Assembly (NCBI GenBank): GCA_001972305.1
Contig: BDDD01002030.1
Coordinates: 62,001 to 126,000, forward strand
From: Cephalotus follicularis
Taxonomy: Eukaryota; Streptophyta; Magnoliopsida; Oxalidales; Cephalotaceae
Direction of reading: 5' to 3'
DNA length: 64,000 bases
Part shown: positions 32,859 to 45,782 of the stretch, piece after piece
Layout of the letters: every line of letters begins with the position of its first letter
Numbering within the stretch: the stretch's first letter is position 1
Translations under genes and position numbers: made by a program
Notes under the pieces: generated by a model
What the model was told of the DNA's origin: nothing
The model's input: only the letters and a program-made list of their open reading frames with translations
Databases searched by the model: none

Positions 32859-35349
32859 TGTCACACCCCGTTTTCCAAGAGGACAACATTAAAGTGGTAA
32901 GGTAATCAACACAACATAATTCAGCTTATGCGATTTTACGTATAAACAAAACCTTCAGTAGCGGAAGCAATAACATGAAATAAGCTAAATTTAAATATGT
33001 ATCGCACATCCCATACTACGTGATACCCAAAAGTTTATATAAAAAACCCAACATCAAAGTCGATCGCCCATAAACAGAGCGTGATAATACAGTACGAAAT
33101 AAAATAAACCATGGTATCCATCATTACATGACAGATATAAAAACCACGTTACAATAATCCAATTAACATAGTCATTGTTCATTAATCCAGCACATAAAAT
33201 AAGAGAAACAATTCAGTCTTCTCCTTAAGTCTCCTTGCGTGCTCCATATCAAATCCCACTCCATTAATCTGTTATAGTAGGGGTTAGCCTTTGTCCTTAC
33301 TCGGCTAAGTGAAAAAACTCATAAATGCGTTTTGAGGTATATGATAATGAGTATCATGAATGAATGCATTATGATGCAGTACAGTATATATATCGCAGTA
33401 AATGCATATGTAAAATATATGCATGTTCATAGTACAGGTATAACCTCGTAAGGCTACATCAACACAAGCAGTAAGTATGTCCCAAAAGGAACCAGACAAA
33501 CAAGTCGTCACGACCATCACCACCTTCTGGCCCCAATGTCATGCACTCTTACCCCATCCCCGTTTGCGAACGGTTTGGGGCAAGTCATCCGTACAGGTTG
33601 CTTAGAACGATGGCTAAACAATCAATAGGTTATTAGCACAACGGCTAATAATCAACAAGCACAAACACCGTATAGTACAAGTCAAGCAATAAAATATAAT
33701 TACTTGATCATATATATTTATTTAAAAATATATTACTCCGTTCTCAGGTTGTGATAAGTTATAAAACTTAAAACAATACAGTTTGATTGTGTAACCAATC
33801 CTTTAAACATTTCACCGTCTTTGGAAAATACTTTCCCCAGTCATTTGAAAAAATATATATATATATTTGACAAATATACATTTTCGTACAGTTAATGATT
33901 ATAGTAATCATACAAGCTTTTGAAAATGGCTAACACTTTTTAGTAATCAACCACAATGCAATTCATAGTACAGTGATAATGCAAACATATGCTCAGAATG
34001 CATCTAGGATCGTTTCTAGAGTCGTTTCGGGTCTAACGGGTCCCATTCGAGTGAAATATTTCCAAACAGGGGAATAAGCGTCGATGTTTATCCCCTCGGC
34101 GTTGACGTCTTTACCCTAAGGCGCCAACACTTTGTGCAGTTATTCCCAGGCGGTTTAGGAGCAAAGACATCGATGCTTTTCAAAAGACGTCGATGTCTTT
34201 ATGATACCAGGAGGTATCAGTTCGCGAATCTTGATTCTAGGGGGAAGAATCCAACCCTTAAACCTTCATACAAACAATATCTTTCTCTCACTGTGTAAAA
34301 CATGCTACTGGTTATCAGAATACGTAACCAGAACATCAATTCATGGGTAAAACATGCAGCCACAAGTGGGCAAATCACCATCTACAGTAAACACTACTGT
34401 TATGCAAATACCCAGAAAAGGCGTCGATGTTTTTACTGAAACATCGATTTCTTTCGCATTCACACACGAAGGCATCGGCGTCTTTATGTAGGCGTCGACG
34501 TCTATTTAACCCAGAACGTCATTTCCATTATTTTAAGACACCAGGCCATTACCAAACCATCCATTACACAAAATAGTTCGAATATTCATGTAAATTACAC
34601 ATGCATGGTTACTTCATACATCACAACAGTCATCACAACAAATCCAGAGATTTCAATTAATCCATTACGGGAGGGGAGGTTGAAGGAAGAGGTGTTTTAT
34701 GCTGGCAGGAATCCTCCCCTTCTCTCTTGTTTCACATGCACCCATACACATCCGTGCTTTCCCGTCTCTCCCTCCTGTTTTGACTCATTCCCTTTGCCTT
34801 TCTGCATGTTGCAGAAAGAGATGGCACATCCTTTTTCATGCACCAGGTGAGGAACACATTTTGGAGCATGCCTGGTAACACACCAGCATGTTCAACATGT
34901 TGCTTTGTGCATGTAAAGATGCCTGGATGATGTCTCAAAAGTTTCCCCATTGCATGTTATTCTGTCAGTGCATAACGTGCCCGATATTCTTTTCAAAGAT
35001 GTCGACGTCTTCCCTTAGACGTCGATGTCTTTTCCCTTTCATACGAGGGTGTCGATGTCTTCGTCTACATCAATGTGCATGTACATGCATTCACGTGTGC
35101 CCCTGTTCCCGTAGGCGTCGACGTCTTTCCAAAGACATCGACGCGTTAATCCCAAAACTGTGTCGTTTTGCCTCTAATTGCATTATTTAACATTTCTTTA
35201 ACATCCTAAACATTCTCTCATCCAAAATCTAACCATTTAAATTTTAGAAAGCATCATCTAAGTCAGAAATTATGCCATTCTCATTAATTCAATATTAAGA
35301 TTACACTTCAAATTGGAATGTTACAATAAAGAAAATCCCTGGCGTTACA
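32859..35349 (-). mobile_element. G2 3' LTR, copy B
   Basis: 2491 bases, TGTCACACCCCG to TGGCGTTACA. Palindrome clusters at 34078-34505 and 34997-35140 as in the other family members. Differs from copy A mostly by a replaced/deleted stretch near 34668-34780. Confidence 0.9.
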
Positions 35350-35394
35350 TCCACCCCTCCTTCAAGAATTTTCGTCCTCGAAATTAACACGATA

Positions 35395-37920
35395 CTAAAA
35401 CAAATGCGGGTAACGTTCTCGGATATCATCCTCGCGTTCCCAAGTCGCTTCATCCAGTCGATGAAATTGCCACTGAACCTTTACCATCGGAATGGTCCGG
35501 TTCCTCAATACTTGTGTCTTCCAATCCAAGATTCTCACAGGTGACTCCTCGCAGGAAAGATCATCTCTCACCGTAACCGAGTCACAATCTAGGACATGTG
35601 ATGGATCTCTGATATAACCTCGTAGCATTGATACATGGAAGACATCATCTACGCCCGACAAGGTAGGAGGCAAGGCTTGCTAATAAGCTACCTCACCAAC
35701 CCTCTCCAGAATCTGGAAAGGACCAATATAGCGTGGCGCTAACTTGCCCTTCTTCCCGAATCTTTGCACCCCTTTCCACGGAGATACCTTCAAAAACACG
35801 TAATCTCCAACATTGAAGGTTAAAGGCCTTCCCTTTAGACTGTCGGCATAGCTCTTCTATCGACTCTGTGCTCCTAGCAACTTCTCTTTGATAAACTTGA
35901 CTTTCTCCTAAGTCTCCTCCACCAAATCCGACCCAAGCAATGGTCGTTTACCAACCTCGTCCCAACAAATGGGTGACTTACACTTCCTCCGATACAGTGC
36001 CTCATATGGAGCCATACCAATACTTGCGTGATAGTTGTTATTATAAGAAATTTCTATAAGAGGAATATGGTCTTCCCAGGTCCCATCAAAATCGATCACA
36101 CAAGCCCAAAGCATATCATCCAAGGTTTGGATGGTACGCTCTGACTGTCCATTGGTTTGACGATGCAAAGCAGTACTGAGATTCAATCTCGTTCCGAAGG
36201 CTGTCTGGAATCTCTTCCAGAAGTTGGAAGTGAAGATCGAATCCCTATCGCAAACGATGCTCACTGGAACACCGTGCAGTCTCACAATCTCCTCACATAT
36301 AATTGACCCAACTTGCTTGCGGAATCAGTGACGTGTGAGGCAAAAAGTGTGCTGATTTGGTGAGTCTATCAACAATAACCCACACGGCATTATGACGGTG
36401 CCTAGTCAGTGGAAATCCAGAAATAAAGTCCATCGTGATATGTTCCCATTTCCACTCCGCAACTGGTAATGACTGCAACAATCCCGTCGGTTTCTGGTGT
36501 TCGGCCTTGACCCTCTGGCAAGTCAAACACTTCGCGACGTATTCGGCAATTTCGCTCTTCATGCCGGGCCACTAGTAACTCTTTTTCATATCTTGGTACA
36601 TTTTGGTACTACTAGGATGGATACTGTACTAGGACTTATGAGCCCCGTAAAGCTGCTCACTCTTCAACTCGCTATCATTCGGAAGACACACCCATCCCCT
36701 AAATCTCAGAATACCATCGGCGTGTACTCTAAAATCAGACTACGAATCCAGATTCTCTCGAATCCGCTGCAATTCAGGATCATGTGGGATTGCATCCCTT
36801 TTGTGATCGAGTAACACAGGCCGTACTCGCATGTCAGCCACAAAAATCCCCTGTGACTGATTAAACGGAGACCACTCTCGGAAGTCTTCTAACATCTTCC
36901 ATTGCGACACCATCGTACTAGCAACCATAGCCTTGCGAGTCAAGGCATCAACGACCACATTTGCTTTTCCCGGATGATACTGGATACTGCAGTCACAGTC
37001 GTTAAGGAATTCTACCCACCTGCATTGCCTCATGTTCAGTGTGTCCTGACAAAACAGGTACCTCAAACTCTTATGATCAGTAAAGATCTCAAATTGCGCC
37101 CCATACATATAGTGCCTCCACTTCTGAAGGGTGAAGATAATAGCTGCAAGTTCAAGGTCGTGTGTCGGGTAGTTTTCTTCATACGGCTTCAGCTTCCTGG
37201 AAGCATAAGCGATCACTCTTCCTCACTGCATCATCGCGCAGCCCAAGCCCTTACCCGATGCATCACTATAGACTGCAAAGCCCTCATTACCCTCAGGTAA
37301 TGCCAAGATAGGAGCGGAAACTAACCGATCCTTCAATTCACGGAAACTAGCTTCACAATCTTTGTCCCAAACAAACAAGGTTTTCTTCTGGGTTAGTCTA
37401 GTCAAGGGTTCGACTATCCTTGAAAAGTTCTGGATAAACCTCCTGTAATACCCCGCCAATCCAAGGAAACTGCGTACCTCCGTCACATTCTTCGGCTGTG
37501 GCCAATCTCGTACTACTTCAGTCTTCGACGGATCCACCGTCAAGCCTTCTCCATATACGATGTGACCGAGAAAGGTCACATGATCAAGCCAAAACTCACA
37601 CTTACTGAATTTGGCATACAGCTGCAGCTCTCGGAGAATCTGCAAAACCAACCTCAAATGGAAAGCATGCCCCTCCTCACACCTTGAGTATACCAGTATG
37701 TCGTCAATAAACACAATGACAAACTGGTCCAGGTACGGTCAAAACACATCATTCATTAATTACATGAACGCAGCCAGTGCATTGGTAGCACCAAACGGCA
37801 TCACCAAGAACTCGTAATGACCATACCGTGTCCGGAAGGCAGTCTTCTCAATTTTTTCTTCCCTTACTCTCAGCTGGTGATAGCCGATCTCAAATCGAGC
37901 TTGGAAAACACCCTCGACTC
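35395..37920 (-). pseudogene. G2 pol: RT, RNase H, integrase, chromodomain-like tail (broken)
   Basis: Pieces in order: RT from a damaged VFSKLDLR block near 37910, with the catalytic region FIDDILVYS (37714-37690), to YRRFIQNF; RNase H ([30 protein letters not shown], 37216-36740); integrase zinc part and core (36562-36293 and 36285-35908, with TMDFISG, CDRDS, SERTIQTL); chromodomain-like end (35673-35395; IPMVKVQWQF). Frames change at about 37220, 36735, 36290 and 35900. Missing: protease and RT fingers. Confidence 0.85.
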
Positions 37921-38104
37921 ATTACCGTGAATCACTATCCAAGCGATACGATTCATATTCTTTGATTACGTTATCCAGGTCCTAGAAGTCCATTAAGTAT
38001 GTGTGTGGTCCCATACTAGCCTACACATGTGTATACTGAAAACCATCATTCTCTTACTCGTTAGTTAGCCCCAAACGTCCAACTTAACATTCACATAACT
38101 ATGG
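37921..38104. other. Filler at the G2 gag/pol deletion
   Basis: About 180 bases without similarity to the protease or RT of G1 that should lie here. This replaces protease and the RT N-terminus. Nothing recognised in it. Confidence 0.5.
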
Positions 38105-38749
38105 CTATAATATGGTAAACCAATTAACGGCATTATGATCAAGTATGATGCAAGTAAGAGCAAAAATATTACCTCCCATGATGCCCTTGCCCTTGCCTCC
38201 CCGCTGCGAAGGTCCAGGTGCCGCACTGATATTACCCATAGGTCCAGTAGGTGTTTTTCCTTGTCTCATTGGACAATCCTTCCGTAAATGGTCAGAGGAT
38301 CCACACTTCATGCATAACTTATTCCTTAACCAACATTCCCGTAGCTGATGGCCCTTGCGCCCACAGTGGAGACAAGTCTCCTTTCTCGCCCCATTCCCCT
38401 GACCCGGAGTTCCCTTAGTGACCATTTGCTGAGAACTGTTCCTGGATGACTTGCTAGAAGGGTCACCATCTTGGCACTCCAACGGAGCTGGCCTAGTACG
38501 CTGAGCTTGCTGGGTTTTAATACACAGCTGTCGCATCTCTTCCAGGCGTGCTACATTAGCAACCATATGTTGATGGAAATGGTCAGTTATACGATCCGTG
38601 TACCATCACTGGATGTCTTCTATGTTGGCCGCATCCACAGCCATCTGCTGTTGAAAGTAGTCGGCCATTCGATCCAGCGGATCTCTCCCATCATTTGTTC
38701 CCTGAGGAGCACTCCCCTCAACAGCCTTAGCTCTTCCTCTTCCGTCCAT
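38105..38749 (-). pseudogene. G2 gag remnant with two Zn knuckles
   Basis: Starts at ATG 38749 (MDGRGRAK, the same start style as the G1 and G4 gag), has a stop near 38607, then an open 153-codon piece from 38566. Two intact knuckles, CLHCGRKGHQLREC and CMKCGSSDHLRKDC. The gag core between start and knuckles is missing, so it is a deletion product. Confidence 0.8.
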
Positions 38750-38845
38750 ATTGTTTCCTATAAGAAGGGTAACGATTAGTCACGACTTTAGGAAAATAAT
38801 TTATTGATTGCCAAGGAAAGTATCCTAGCTAAGCATATATGGAAT

Positions 38846-38860
38846 ATGATCTGATACCAG
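38846..38860 (-). promoter_or_regulatory. G2 primer binding site
   Basis: Minus strand CTGGTATCAGATCAT beside the 5' LTR: initiator tRNA-Met site with one change (GATC for GAGC). Confidence 0.75.
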
Positions 38861-38862
38861 TT

Positions 38863-39532
38863 TGTCACACCCCGTTTTCCAAGAGGACAACATTAAAACG
38901 GTAAGGCAATCAACACAACATAATTTAGCTTATGCGATTTTACGTATAAACAAAACCTTCAGTAGCGGAAGCAATAACATGAAATAAGCTGAATTTAAAT
39001 ATGTATCACGCATCCCATACTACATGATACCCAAAAGTTTATATAAAAAACCCAACATCAAAGTCGACGGCCCATAAACGGAGTGTGATAATACAGTATG
39101 AAATAAAATAAACCACGGTATCCATCATTACATGACAGTTATAAAAACCACGTTACAATAATCCAATTAACATAGTCATTGTTCATTAATCCAGTCCATA
39201 AAATAAGAGAAACAATTTACTCTTCTCCTTAAGTCTCCTTGTGTGATCCATATCAAATCCCACTCCATCAATCTGTTACAGTAGGGGTTAGGCTTTGTCC
39301 TCACTCGGCTAAGTGAATAAACTCATAAATGCGTTTCGAGGTATATGATAATGAGTATCATGAATGAATGCATTATGATGCAGTACAATATATATATCGC
39401 AGTAAATACATATGTAAAATATATGCATGTTCACAGTACAGGTATAACCTCGTAAGGCTACATCAACACAAGCAGTAAGTATGTCCCAAAAGGAACCAGA
39501 CAAACAAGTCGTCATGACCGTCGCTGATGGGT
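38863..39532 (-). mobile_element. G2 5' LTR fragment
   Basis: Matches 32859-33522, including the TCACTCGGCTAAGTGAATAAACTC block, and stops at GTCATGACCGTC where new sequence begins. Confidence 0.85.
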
Positions 39533-40743
39533 GTCGTTAGGCCGCATCAAAATTACTCTAATCGAACAATTTAGCAAGTGGAAGTAGGGATCGTTCCCAC
39601 GAAGAGCTGAAAGGAGATGCTATAAAAATAAACTTAGGATGCAACTAAACTAAAATAACGAATACAGAATTAATTTAATCTAAACTAACAATGCAAATAA
39701 AATAAATTGAAAAGATGATTGGTTTTGAATTAAACTAATTTAATGAAAAACTAAAAAATTAGAATTAAATATCTAACGTAAACTACCAAAATAAATAAAT
39801 AAGAAAAGTAATATGAAACAGCAATCCCGTAGATGTGAGAATCCCCGCATGTATATATATATTCAAATTCATGGCACAAGTTTCAGTTTAGCGCAGAAAT
39901 TTATCGAATTAACCTAGGTACAACCTATCCTGTCAAACCTTGATACTCTCAAAAGGTTGATTGGTTAAAGGGTGTCTTTGATTAACACAACAAACTAGTG
40001 ATTTATCCTAGGTACAAGCTATCCTGTTACACCTTGATACTCTCAAAAGGTTGATTGGTTAAAGGCTGTCATTGGTTCAATCACATAAAGAAAAAGTATT
40101 GCATGATATAGATGAAATAAAGCTACTAACTATAAATCATCAAAACATAATTTATATATTAAAAATTATTCTCATCAAAGTTGTCACGACATTAATAAGA
40201 AAAAATGTCTCACAATCATGCAATTAAACTTGAAATAAAAACTGAAAAATATATATAACATGGGTTCATCTACATCTAGGGATTAAAATACTTAGCCGAA
40301 CATGACGATGGAGGTAGATATCTTCAATAAATTCTCCATCTTCTCCATTGCGGCTGCCGTGCACCTTCTTCTTGCGTTTTCGTACTGTCTACTGCTCTAA
40401 TTGTCTTATGCCATATATATACATACACAGCCACTTAAACCTAAAACAATTAAACATGTGTGGATGACTCATGAGGCGCATGGGCTTTGCATGTATGCAT
40501 GTGACGTCTTGCACTGGTGTGTTGAACACTGATGCGGGCTTGAAGACTACGTGGGCATTAATTGCTTTCAGCATACATGGACGTATGCATGTGAGGTTTG
40601 ATTATATGCATGCATGGGTTGAAGATGTTTGCTGGGCTCATGGATTTGAATTTGAATGGTTGGACTGCTGGCTTGTTGACATGCATTGAATTACGACTGC
40701 AGACTACATACATGCAGGCTTCATGATGGATTGCAAGCCATCC
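39533..40743. other. Unclassified AT-rich segment between G2 and the Tat element
   Basis: Begins CTGATGGGTGTCGTTAGGCC and includes GGGATCGTTCCCACGAAGAGC. It contains a direct repeat of about 90 bases (39913-39983 and 40002-40073, with TACTCTCAAAAGGTTGATTG in both). The right part is rich in GCATG and ATGCATG. No coding region recognised and no clear terminal repeats. It could be part of another transposon. Confidence 0.4.
39913..40073 (+). repeat. Two-copy direct repeat, about 90 bases
   Basis: CCTAGGTACAA.CTATCCTGT and CTTGATACTCTCAAAAGGTT recur in the same order about 90 bases apart. Confidence 0.85.
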
Positions 40744-40813
40744 AACCCCAGAACAACCACAGCCTCAAGAGGCCAGGTGAAACCCGCGGAGAAGGGCCAC
40801 GCGGCCTCCAAAG

Positions 40814-42306
40814 GTGTTAGAGATTGACACATCTCTGAGTGTAGAGTCCTCCAGTGCAAGAGATTATAATTATGATCCCCAACAGGACCTACCAGAGGAA
40901 GATCCAATGGAGGAAGACTACTCAGACTCCTACGTAGACAAGGAGGAGCCCTGTGCATGTTCCTACACGTCTCGTAGGATTGAATTAAGGCCGATGATCA
41001 TGTGGACTATTCGGTCAGAACAACCGTAGCGCTATCCCTAGTCTCTAGCAAGTCTAGGGACCAAGAAGATATCGAGAAGACCATAAATAGAAGGTTTGCA
41101 GAGTTAGAGAAAAAGCTCAGAGGAGCTGAACTGACGAAGGGATACCTATCAGAGGTGCGCAGCCTAAATAGCACTCCCTTCTCTCCAGAGATACTGAGGG
41201 AGACTATGCCGAGGGGGTTCAAATTCCCAACGTTCAGAGAATATGATGGGTTCTCTAACCTGATACAGCACGTGAGGTATTATACCCAGATAATGCTGGT
41301 ACACAGAGTTTTAAACACAGTCCTTTGTCGAGGTCTTCCAGCGACTTTTACGGGTGCAACTCAGACGTGGTACTCCACGTTGCCCCCGAGGTCAGTGGCG
41401 AACTTCGAGCAATTCAGTGAGATTTTCGTCACCAAATTCCTTAATAGCACCACCCAGAAAAAGAACTCTAATAATATGATCAACGTGGTGCAAGAGAAAA
41501 ATGAATCCCTTAGAGATTACCTAACTCGTTTCAACAAGGAATCTCTGATGGTAAAGGACTTAGAGCCTTCTTTTACTATGGAAGCCTGTAATAGAGGGTT
41601 GAGAAACAACTCTGCCTTCACTTTCTCCTTGATGAAGAAGCCTACTCTAAATATGGAAGACCTCCTTAGAAGAGCTGAAAAATATGTAAATGCAGACGAG
41701 GCTCTGGCGGCTAGAAAGGAGAAGACCTCATGGTCTAGAAATCAGGAGAAGGAAGAGCAACAAAGAAGTGCTCAAGGGAAGAAGAAAAAGAGGAAATGAG
41801 GACCAGAGGTGACAAAAGATGACCTGTGGTACAAACTTTCCAAGGGGGGAGGCTTACCAAAAGGGGGAACTCCAATCCCCAATAATAATTCTTTTGCCCC
41901 TCTCTTGGAGACGCAAACCAGAATCCTTGCAGTGGATAAGGAAAATGTCCTGATCTAGTGGCCAGCTCCTTTGAGATCCCCAGCATACAATAGGGACTCT
42001 ACCGAGTACTGCCGATACCACCGTGATCATGGGCATGATATGCATGACTGTAGGCATTTGAAAAATCAGATAGAGGACCTTATCCACAAGGGTCATCTGA
42101 GAAAGTATGTGGATAGAGATGCTTCCCAGGGAAGAAGGGAGCGCAGAGAAGAAGCTCCACAGGAGGGAGTAGAGCAAAAACCAAGAGGTGTGATACACAC
42201 CATTTATGGCGGGATTGTGTCTGGAGGCGATCACAGTCGGGCTAAAAGGCCTATGCGAGATAGAGCTTTTCCGTGTAGCAACAACATGCGCAGGGAAAAA
42301 GGTTAA
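40814..42306 (+). pseudogene. Tat gag
   Basis: An acidic N-terminal part (40814-41029), a shift, then the main open piece 41002-41799: PRGFKFPTFREYDG, the retrotransposon gag core (TQTWYSTLPPRSVANFEQFS, SLRDYLTRFNKE), and a basic end. After stops near 41800 and 41957 comes 41971-42306 with the Tat-type knuckle-like block YCRYHRDHGHDMHDC followed by LKNQIEDLIHKGHLRKYV. It forms the particle in a live element. Confidence 0.85.
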
Positions 42307-42429
42307 AGATTGGTGGAGAAAATGAGGTAATATCCTTCTCGGAGTCAGATTTAGAGGGAGTACGTCTCCCTAATGATGACCTAGTAGTGGTTACTCTTTA
42401 GATGGAGTTGTTCACCATGAAGATATTTC

Positions 42430-42676
42430 TTATAGACACTTGCAGACATCCTCTACAAACTGGCCTTTGATCAGCTGGAAATTCCCGAAGACCAGCTGAA
42501 GCTGGTGAAAACTTCTCTGATAGGTTTTGTGGGAGAGATGGTCCATCCATTGGGATCCATTGACTTGTCTGTCATTGTAGGCTTATCCCCCTGCCAAACC
42601 AAGGTGTAGATGACTTTCCTGGTGGTTGATACACCCAGCCCTTACAACTCAATAATCGGGCGCCCAAGACTGAATG
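42430..42676 (+). pseudogene. Tat protease, part 1
   Basis: Degenerate frame with FLVVDTPSPYNSIIGRPRLN at the end (42610-42676), the usual C-terminal block of Tat proteases. The catalytic DSG region is not clear (near 42435-42470 ILYKLAFDQL remains). A stop at 42607. It continues at 52049 after G4. Confidence 0.7.
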
Positions 42677-45600
42677 TGTCACACCCCGTTTCCATAACAA
42701 TAATAAAAGTGGTGGCAATCAACATAATATCCGGCTTATACAATTTGTACGCAGAGAAAAAACATTCAGAACGATTAATAAGTTGCAGAAGCATTCAATT
42801 ATAAGCCGAATTAACAACGTAACACGCATCCCATACTATGTGTTACCAAAATACGACATTCCATTGTTAATTGCTCTCAAAACGGAGCATGATAAAAAAC
42901 ATGTTGATACAATATTTCATTAAATACAGAATCCATACTTAATGATTATCCATCAAATATGATAATACATTATGCCAAATTAGTAAAGCCATAAACTATT
43001 ATACATTAATCCAGTACAATATTCCATCATTTCAATAACAATTTGATACAATCATCCAACTGATAATTCTTAACAAGCACGTCTCATAATTCTCTTAAAA
43101 CACGAGTATGATTATTACAATACAATACAATTAAAACAACATTCAGGAAAGAAGCTTCCAACACAGCTTCAACAGCACTTGTCCGATTGCCCATGTCAAT
43201 CTGAAATTGTAGGGGGTTAGTCTTTGTCCTTACTCGGCTAAGTAGAGAAAGTATAAATACCTTTCGAGATCAACAATAATGTAAATCATGTAATGAATGC
43301 ATAATGATGCAGTACAATATATATATATACAATATGTAATTGTATATGTATCTCGATCAATAGTTACGCAACCATGCCAAGTGGCTACATCAACACATTC
43401 ATCAGTCATGTCACTAAGGAACAATCAATTCAATTAGTATTCGATAACCACCACCCATAGGTTAGTATTATCTCACGTCGATGCTAACCGGCCCATAGGT
43501 AGAGGAAAGCTTGATCAATAATTGAAACTAACCGGCACGTAGCGGCGGAAAGTTCAACAAAAAATGAGTCTAATTGGCACAAGGCGGAGGATAGCTCTTA
43601 GTGTGGATGTCAACCGGCACGTAGCGGAGGAAGACCATCCGGTGTGGTGTCCCTAGCCATCTCCTGGCCCCTAGAGCACAACCTGCCATTAGCGTAAGTG
43701 ACAACCTCCAATCACGTTTCAATCCTTCGAAAATATACATTTAACAAATATACATTTTCGTGTAAAATAATGATTTGTTATAAAATCATGTATGCAATTC
43801 TAAAATGATAAAACACTTTCGAATTCAATCACATTTCAATTCACAGTTCAATTCATACCTACATCGACGCTAACAGGCACAAGGCACAGAAACCTCGACC
43901 AATCCACAATAATATGCAAGCAAACATATGCTCAAAATGCAACCCGACCCTTTCAGCGTCGAAACCTAACTTCTAGGCGCCAAATCATTCATATTAGTCA
44001 CTTAAGCGTCGCCGCTTAACCCTAGGCGTCAACGCTTATACCCTTTAAGAGTCGGCGCTTTAACCAGTGACTTAAGTGTCAACAATTGTCCTTGGCGTCG
44101 ACGCTTCAAGGTAAGGATCCTTGACCGTCAGCGTTCATTGCTTTGGTGTCGACGCTTTGAGGTAGGACCTCAAGCGTCAACATCCACGTGTCCACCACTA
44201 CGCCTATTAAAACCAAGGCGTCAACACTTTCCTTAAGTGTCGACGTTTATCGCGAAGTCAGTGTACATTCCTACGCGTAACAGTCCGTAGCGTCGACGCT
44301 TATCGTCTAAGCATCGACGGTTAGAGAAGATTGGAGACATCTTCTTCAACACGTTCAATACCAAGAGATCAACATGCATAATCACACGTACAATTCGATC
44401 CACAATCATTTAATCACAATATGCAAGGCAGGTTAGCTACTCATAGCAACCCTATCACAAATCACACCATTCACACACCAAGGGAAAAGCATCCCAAAAC
44501 GTGCATGCAATTCAATCCATAAAGTTCATGCATTTCATCAATGATAAACGTCATTCTTGAACTCAAATAAATAAGTATAAATCCCCTACTATTACCCCTA
44601 CCTCTGATTCCGAGTTAGGAATCGCAGTAGCAACAGCACAGTCGAGCCGCAGGTTCAATTGTCGAACCTTTCCAATAACCGTTGAACCGAAGCCGGTTCT
44701 TGCTAATCGATCCTTTCCACTGCCAAATCCAATTGTCACTCACACACTGCACATACAACACGTTTCCGTTATGTTCAACACGCAAAACATTTCCGTCGCC
44801 GAAACGCCGGCCGGGTTTCGGCCAACTCATCCAACTTGCGAAACACACATAAACGGGTTCCACATTGAACGGTGTACACAGAACCGCTCAGAACTCACCG
44901 GGAATCAGCGCCGAATGCTGCGCCACGGTCGGAAGCGAGTCGCGACTCACTGAGTCGACTCGCCGGACCTCAACAGGTCCGATCACCACCCAAAAAAGCC
45001 ACACATTCACCAGTCCTACGCGTCACTACCCGTGACTCGCCAAGACTCGGCGCCAAACGCGCCGTCTCAGGCGACAGTGAGTTGACTCGTTGAGTCGACT
45101 CAGTCAATCCATTCCGGCCGATTCCGGCCAAATCACGCCTCACCGGTGGTGGAAATGGGTAGAGCGGACCTTCTACACCATAACCCACGCCATCCGCGAT
45201 GCTAACGGCGCCGAGAAACGCAAGGCGAAGGGGCGACAGTGGCGGGGAAGAAAAGAAAAAGAAGAGAAAAGAGAAGGAGGAAGGAGGAATTACCGTCCGT
45301 TGGCGTGCCTGGGTTGACCGGCGTGCTCGCCCGGTCCGGTAGCTGGCTCCGACGTCCTCTCTATCCCTCTGCTCCTATCTCTCTCCCAATCTCTCTCTCT
45401 CTCTCTCTCTGGCGCGGGCGCACAGAGCGCCCGCTTCCTATTCCTTGCACGGGCGTGTGATGCGCCCATGTCTCTCCCTCTCCCTTCCTTTATTTTGCTT
45501 CCCCCTTAGTATTTTCTGGTAAAATACTAAGGTCTGGGTCCCGATTTTTCTGCGAATCGCGACATAAATTATCCAAACGACCACCAAAATAATCGCAATA

Positions 45601-45782
45601 AAAATACGAACATTCAGGCTTTATTATCGCCCATTAAAAATAGGTTTTATTAGCCGTCTTAGCTAACACGATTACGATTTAAATGCGTAATGCCTTTTTA
45701 TTACTCCGGGCCATGTCGATTTAATCACAACTGTACACGCACCAATTTCATAATAATTATTTATGAAATTTGGGGCGTTACA
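42677..45782 (-). mobile_element. G4 3' LTR
   Basis: TGTCACACCCCG to TGGGGCGTTACA. GGCGTCGACGCTT cluster at 43955-44325. A GC-rich stretch 44640-45480 holds GAGTCGACTC motifs (near 44950 and 45090) and a CT microsatellite; the short ORFs there have no recognised domain. Confidence 0.9.
43955..44325. repeat. GGCGTCGACGCTT palindrome cluster
   Basis: About fifteen copies and variants (GGCGTCGACGCTT, AAGTGTCGACGTTT, AAGCGTCGCCGCTT, AGCGTCGACGCTTA). The same cluster is in the other LTR at 50239-50607. Confidence 0.85.

Larger units (their letters stand above)
32859..39532 (-). mobile_element. G2: Tekay-type gypsy element, internally deleted and 5'-truncated
   Basis: Minus strand: 5' LTR piece (38863-39532), primer site, gag, RT to integrase, chromodomain-like tail, polypurine tract, 3' LTR (32859-35349). 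Protease and the RT N-terminus are missing. The 5' LTR is cut at about 39532 by unrelated sequence, so no target-site duplication can be checked. It is the longer twin of copy A at 9939-13933. Confidence 0.85.

Noticed and set aside
44771-45460. Overlapping ORFs in the GC-rich part of the G4 LTRs (also 51055-51828)
   Set aside because: Frames are not conserved between the two LTR copies, there is no domain, and GC-rich sequence has few stops by chance.
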